Assembly: GCA_034437035.1 (NCBI GenBank)
Contig: DAOTUI010000042.1
Coordinates: 15,197-79,196, forward strand
DNA: 64,000 bases
Direction: 5' to 3'
DNA from: CAKZQX01 sp034437035
Lineage (GTDB): Bacteria > Chloroflexota > Chloroflexia > Chloroflexales > Chloroflexaceae
Positions 61,361 through 64,000 of the stretch are shown here, one piece after another. The notes under the pieces are model-generated. The model searched no databases and was not told the DNA's origin. It saw only the letters and a program-made list of their open reading frames with translations. The number at the start of each line of letters is the position of its first letter. The first letter of the stretch is position 1. The position numbers and the translations under genes were made by a program.

Positions 61361-63235
61361 GTGGCTCCACGCGAGTTTACCGTTGCCGATGAGTATCGCT
61401 ATGACCGGCGCTCAGCGCTGCGCTGGCTGCTGTCGCATATCCGGCGTTATCCGCTGCTGCCGACAATGGCCCTGCTGGGAACGTTTGGCTCAACCGTGTT
61501 GTTTAGCCTGACCTTTCTGGTGATTGGGCAGGCATTCGACATGGTGACAACTGCGCCTGACTACGGCCGGCTGCTCTTCCTGGCCCTGGCGGTGCCGGCA
61601 ATTCGGATGACGCAGGGCTTGATGAGCCTGGGCAGCGCCTTTGCCATCGAGTTGCTGGCCCAGCGCACGGAACGCGATGCGCGGGAAGAGGTCTACATCA
61701 GTCTGCTCGGCAAGAGCCAGACCTTCCACAATCGTCAGGAAGTCGGCGATGTGATGGCGCGGGCAACGAACGATGTCCAGCAACTAAACCTGATGCTCAA
61801 TCCCGGTGTGGCCCTGATCGCAGAGTCGCTCCTGAGTTTGATTATTCCGCTGATTGCCATTCTGCTGCTGCGGGTTGATCTGCTGCTGGTACCACTGCTG
61901 TTTGTGGTGGCATTTGTGTTTGCGTTGCGCCGTTATAACCGCGAACTCAATCCCGTTAGCGGCGCGCTGCGGGGGCAGTTTGGCACTATGAATACCGGAC
62001 TGGCGGAAGCGATCTCCGGGATCGAGGTGGTCAAAGCCTATGGGCAGGAACTTAAAGAGCGCCGCCGCTTTCAGACAAATGCCCGGCGCTACCGGGATCT
62101 GTTTGTGCAGGAAGGGCGCGTCCGGGCGCGTTATCTGCCGCTGCTGCTGTATGGGATTGCCTTCGGTCTGGCCTTTGGGCATGCGTTGCTGCTCTTCCGG
62201 GCCAACAACCTGAGCATTGGCGAGGTAATTGCCTTTATGGGGTTGATGGGCCAGTTGCGCTTTCCCACGTTTATCTCGCTCTTCTCCTTTGCGCTGGTGC
62301 AACTGGGCTTCGCCGGAGCCGAGCGCATCCTCACGCTGATCCGCGCCGAAACCGAGCTGGATGAGAATGCCGGCGGGGTTGCGCAAGCCATCCAGGGCGA
62401 ACTACACTTTGAGCAGGTTACGTTTGGCTATGGCGACGTGCCGGTGCTGAAAGATATCAGCTTCGGGGCAAACCCCGGCGAGACAATTGCAATCGTGGGG
62501 CAGACCGGCGCGGGCAAGAGCACCCTGACGAAGCTGGTCAACCGGACCTACGATGTCAGCGCCGGCCGGCTGCTGGTCGATGGCATTGATGTGCGTGACT
62601 GGAGCCTGCAATCGTTGCGCTCGCAGATCTCCACCATTGAGCAGGATGTCTTTCTCTTCTCACGCACGATTGCCGAAAATATCGCCTTTGGCGCTGCCGG
62701 TAACGCCACGCGTGAGCAGATCGAACAGGCGGCCCGCGAAGCCCAGGCACACGATTTTATCATGACTTTTCCCGAGGGCTACGACACCATGGTGGGCGAG
62801 CGCGGCGTCACCCTGTCGGGCGGGCAGCGCCAGCGTATTGCGATTGCCCGTGCCTTCCTGACCAATCCGCGCATTCTTATTCTGGACGACTCGACCAGCG
62901 CAATTGACAGCGCCACCGAGGATCAGATCCAGCGGGCGATGCGGCGTATTCTGCAGGGGCGCACCACGCTGCTGATCACCCATCGCATCTCGCAGATCCG
63001 CTGGGCCGATCGCATCCTGGTTTTGCGGCGCGGCGAACTGGTGGCGCAGGGTTCCCACGCCGAGTTGATGACCCGGAGCGAGGTATACCAGCGGATATTT
63101 GCCCACTACGAAACGGACAGTACACAACCAGTCGGCGATGGGCAAGCTCCCGGCGTGGCAACCCGTGATGCCCAGTTGCTGCGGCAGTTGCTGCTGACGG
63201 ATCTGGCGGATGCGCGACAGGCCGCCGAGAGCTGA
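61361..63235 (+). CDS. ABC exporter (fused permease and ATPase)
   Basis: 624 residues. Six membrane helices (about 30-320) then a nucleotide-binding domain with Walker A GQTGAGKST, Q-loop STIEQDVFLFS, signature LSGGQRQR, Walker B ILILDDSTSAID and H-loop LITHRIS. The catalytic glutamate after Walker B is Asp here, as in one half of heterodimeric exporters of the YheH/YheI type, but no partner gene follows. GTG 61361 is chosen because GGAGAAGA ends 4-5 bases upstream; GTG 61343 is an alternative. Drug or lipid export is likely; the substrate is unknown. Confidence 0.88.
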   Translation: MAPREFTVADEYRYDRRSALRWLLSHIRRYPLLPTMALLGTFGSTVLFSLTFLVIGQAFDMVTTAPDYGRLLFLALAVPAIRMTQGLMSLGSAFAIELLAQRTERDAREEVYISLLGKSQTFHNRQEVGDVMARATNDVQQLNLMLNPGVALIAESLLSLIIPLIAILLLRVDLLLVPLLFVVAFVFALRRYNRELNPVSGALRGQFGTMNTGLAEAISGIEVVKAYGQELKERRRFQTNARRYRDLFVQEGRVRARYLPLLLYGIAFGLAFGHALLLFRANNLSIGEVIAFMGLMGQLRFPTFISLFSFALVQLGFAGAERILTLIRAETELDENAGGVAQAIQGELHFEQVTFGYGDVPVLKDISFGANPGETIAIVGQTGAGKSTLTKLVNRTYDVSAGRLLVDGIDVRDWSLQSLRSQISTIEQDVFLFSRTIAENIAFGAAGNATREQIEQAAREAQAHDFIMTFPEGYDTMVGERGVTLSGGQRQRIAIARAFLTNPRILILDDSTSAIDSATEDQIQRAMRRILQGRTTLLITHRISQIRWADRILVLRRGELVAQGSHAELMTRSEVYQRIFAHYETDSTQPVGDGQAPGVATRDAQLLRQLLLTDLADARQAAES

Positions 63236-63351
63236 TTGTTGATTACCGGCGGCAGTCCTGTACCGTGCAGATCCGCGAACCGATGTTGCCGGGAGCCAGG
63301 CGCATGCGTATACTGAACCCACTCCCAGGTCAACCAGGTGAGGAGGAACTA

Positions 63352-64000
63352 ATGGCGAATCACAACCAACCGTCCGCTCCGGGGGACGCGACCACGCTTG
63401 CGCCGGATGACACCTTTGTGCATTACTACGACCAGCATCCGACGGAGGAGGATCTGATGGGCGAGAGTGTGGCGCAGTCACGGCTGATCTTCTATCTGCT
63501 GCAGGTGCTGGAGTGGCTCTATCGGGCCGAGGGCTGGTTCGTCGTCAGCGACCTGAACATCTACCGACGCAAGCAGCGCTACGAGCGCCCACTGGTCCCG
63601 GATGTGGCCCTGTTCAAGGGCGTGGTGCTGCCGGAACGCAAGTGGCGCGGCCTGCGCAGTTGGCGCATGTACGAGCCCGACCGCCCGCCGCCCCAGGTGG
63701 TGTTCGAGATCTGCTCGGATACGACCTGGCGGGACGACCTGTTCGTCAAGCCGGCGAAGTATGCCACGCTGGGGGTGCAGGAGTACTTCGCCTACGACCC
63801 GAACGAGCCGCCCTACTTCCCCCGTCCTGGTGAGCGGCTGCGGGGTTGGCGACGGGTGGGCACCACGCTGGAAGAGGTGCCCGTCGATGCCCAGGGGCGG
63901 CTCTGGAGTGACGAACTGGCGAGCTACCTGGTGCCGGATGGTGCCTTTCTGCGGCTCTACGACCGCGCCGGCCAGATGCGCCGCACCCAGGCTGAAGCAG
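63352..64000 (+). CDS. Uma2 (DUF820) family putative endonuclease, cut by window end
   Basis: At least 216 residues, open to the last base. PLVPDVALFKG, VVFEICSDTTWRDDLFVKPAKYATLGVQEYFAYDP and related segments match Uma2 proteins, which have a PD-(D/E)xK nuclease fold; the putative catalytic Asp, Glu and Lys are in PDVAL, FEICS and VKPAKY. GAGGAGG eight bases upstream sets the ATG. Members occur in many copies in cyanobacteria and Chloroflexota and their role is unclear; a mobile or defence function is a guess. The end, often a coiled coil, lies outside. Confidence 0.82.
   Translation, partial: MANHNQPSAPGDATTLAPDDTFVHYYDQHPTEEDLMGESVAQSRLIFYLLQVLEWLYRAEGWFVVSDLNIYRRKQRYERPLVPDVALFKGVVLPERKWRGLRSWRMYEPDRPPPQVVFEICSDTTWRDDLFVKPAKYATLGVQEYFAYDPNEPPYFPRPGERLRGWRRVGTTLEEVPVDAQGRLWSDELASYLVPDGAFLRLYDRAGQMRRTQAEA

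Overview
The window looks like a piece of a filamentous phototroph-type Chloroflexota genome (class Chloroflexia suggested; inferred from gene content, not proven). The clues are a tig-clpP-clpX core, rows of very large PMT/GT39-type membrane glycosyltransferases with the C-terminal beta domains common in that phylum, an MGDG-synthase-like glycosyltransferase, a Uma2 family gene and a GC-rich composition with many short repeats. No tRNA, rRNA, CRISPR array, transposase gene or prophage was seen.

Layout. 1-5.2 kb: protein quality control (trigger factor, ClpP, ClpX), an orphan OmpR-type response regulator and uracil phosphoribosyltransferase. 5.3-31.4 kb: a cell-surface polysaccharide cluster, all on the + strand, with a WecA-like initiator, sugar-nucleotide enzymes, methyltransferases, a Wzz/tyrosine-kinase-like protein, an amidotransferase-like protein, Wzx, Wzy, four cytosolic glycosyltransferases, a second (PglC-type) initiator, an aldo/keto reductase, a split transketolase, a CapD/PglF-like dehydratase, a nucleotidyltransferase and PurU. 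31.6-32.7 kb: a phosphoesterase and the fragment of another (- strand). 33-48.3 kb: five giant membrane glycosyltransferases plus a GT4 enzyme and a UDP-sugar dehydrogenase. 48.3-55.5 kb: patatin, MscS channel, macro domain, membrane protein, MGDG-synthase-like enzyme and a wrecked manganese catalase. 55.6-60.7 kb: a three-gene - strand operon (small protein, 971-residue membrane TPR protein, GT39 enzyme). 61.4-64 kb: ABC exporter and a Uma2 family gene cut by the window end.

How the parts may work together. The first cluster has everything for a Wzx/Wzy-type polymer: two alternative lipid-phosphate initiators, glycosyltransferases, flippase, polymerase and a chain-length protein. The kinase part of the chain-length protein has lost its Walker A lysine. 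At least two genes of the cluster are decayed (a cytidylyltransferase without its N-terminus and a methyltransferase broken twice), so the polymer has probably changed recently. The second cluster seems to glycosylate lipids or proteins at the membrane from polyprenyl-linked donors.

Repeats are the most unusual part. Seven copies of a 109-216 bp element with 15-bp terminal inverted repeats lie in the intergenic regions, most flanked by 7-9 bp direct repeats. Five of them carry a central hairpin whose upper stem differs in sequence in every copy, yet pairs nearly perfectly and always ends in a 3-nt loop. Separately, heptanucleotide tandem tracts (like the STRR sequences of cyanobacteria) occur both between genes and inside the glycosyltransferase genes, and a 20-bp palindrome (GGACGC-8-GCGTCC) recurs in and beside the same genes.
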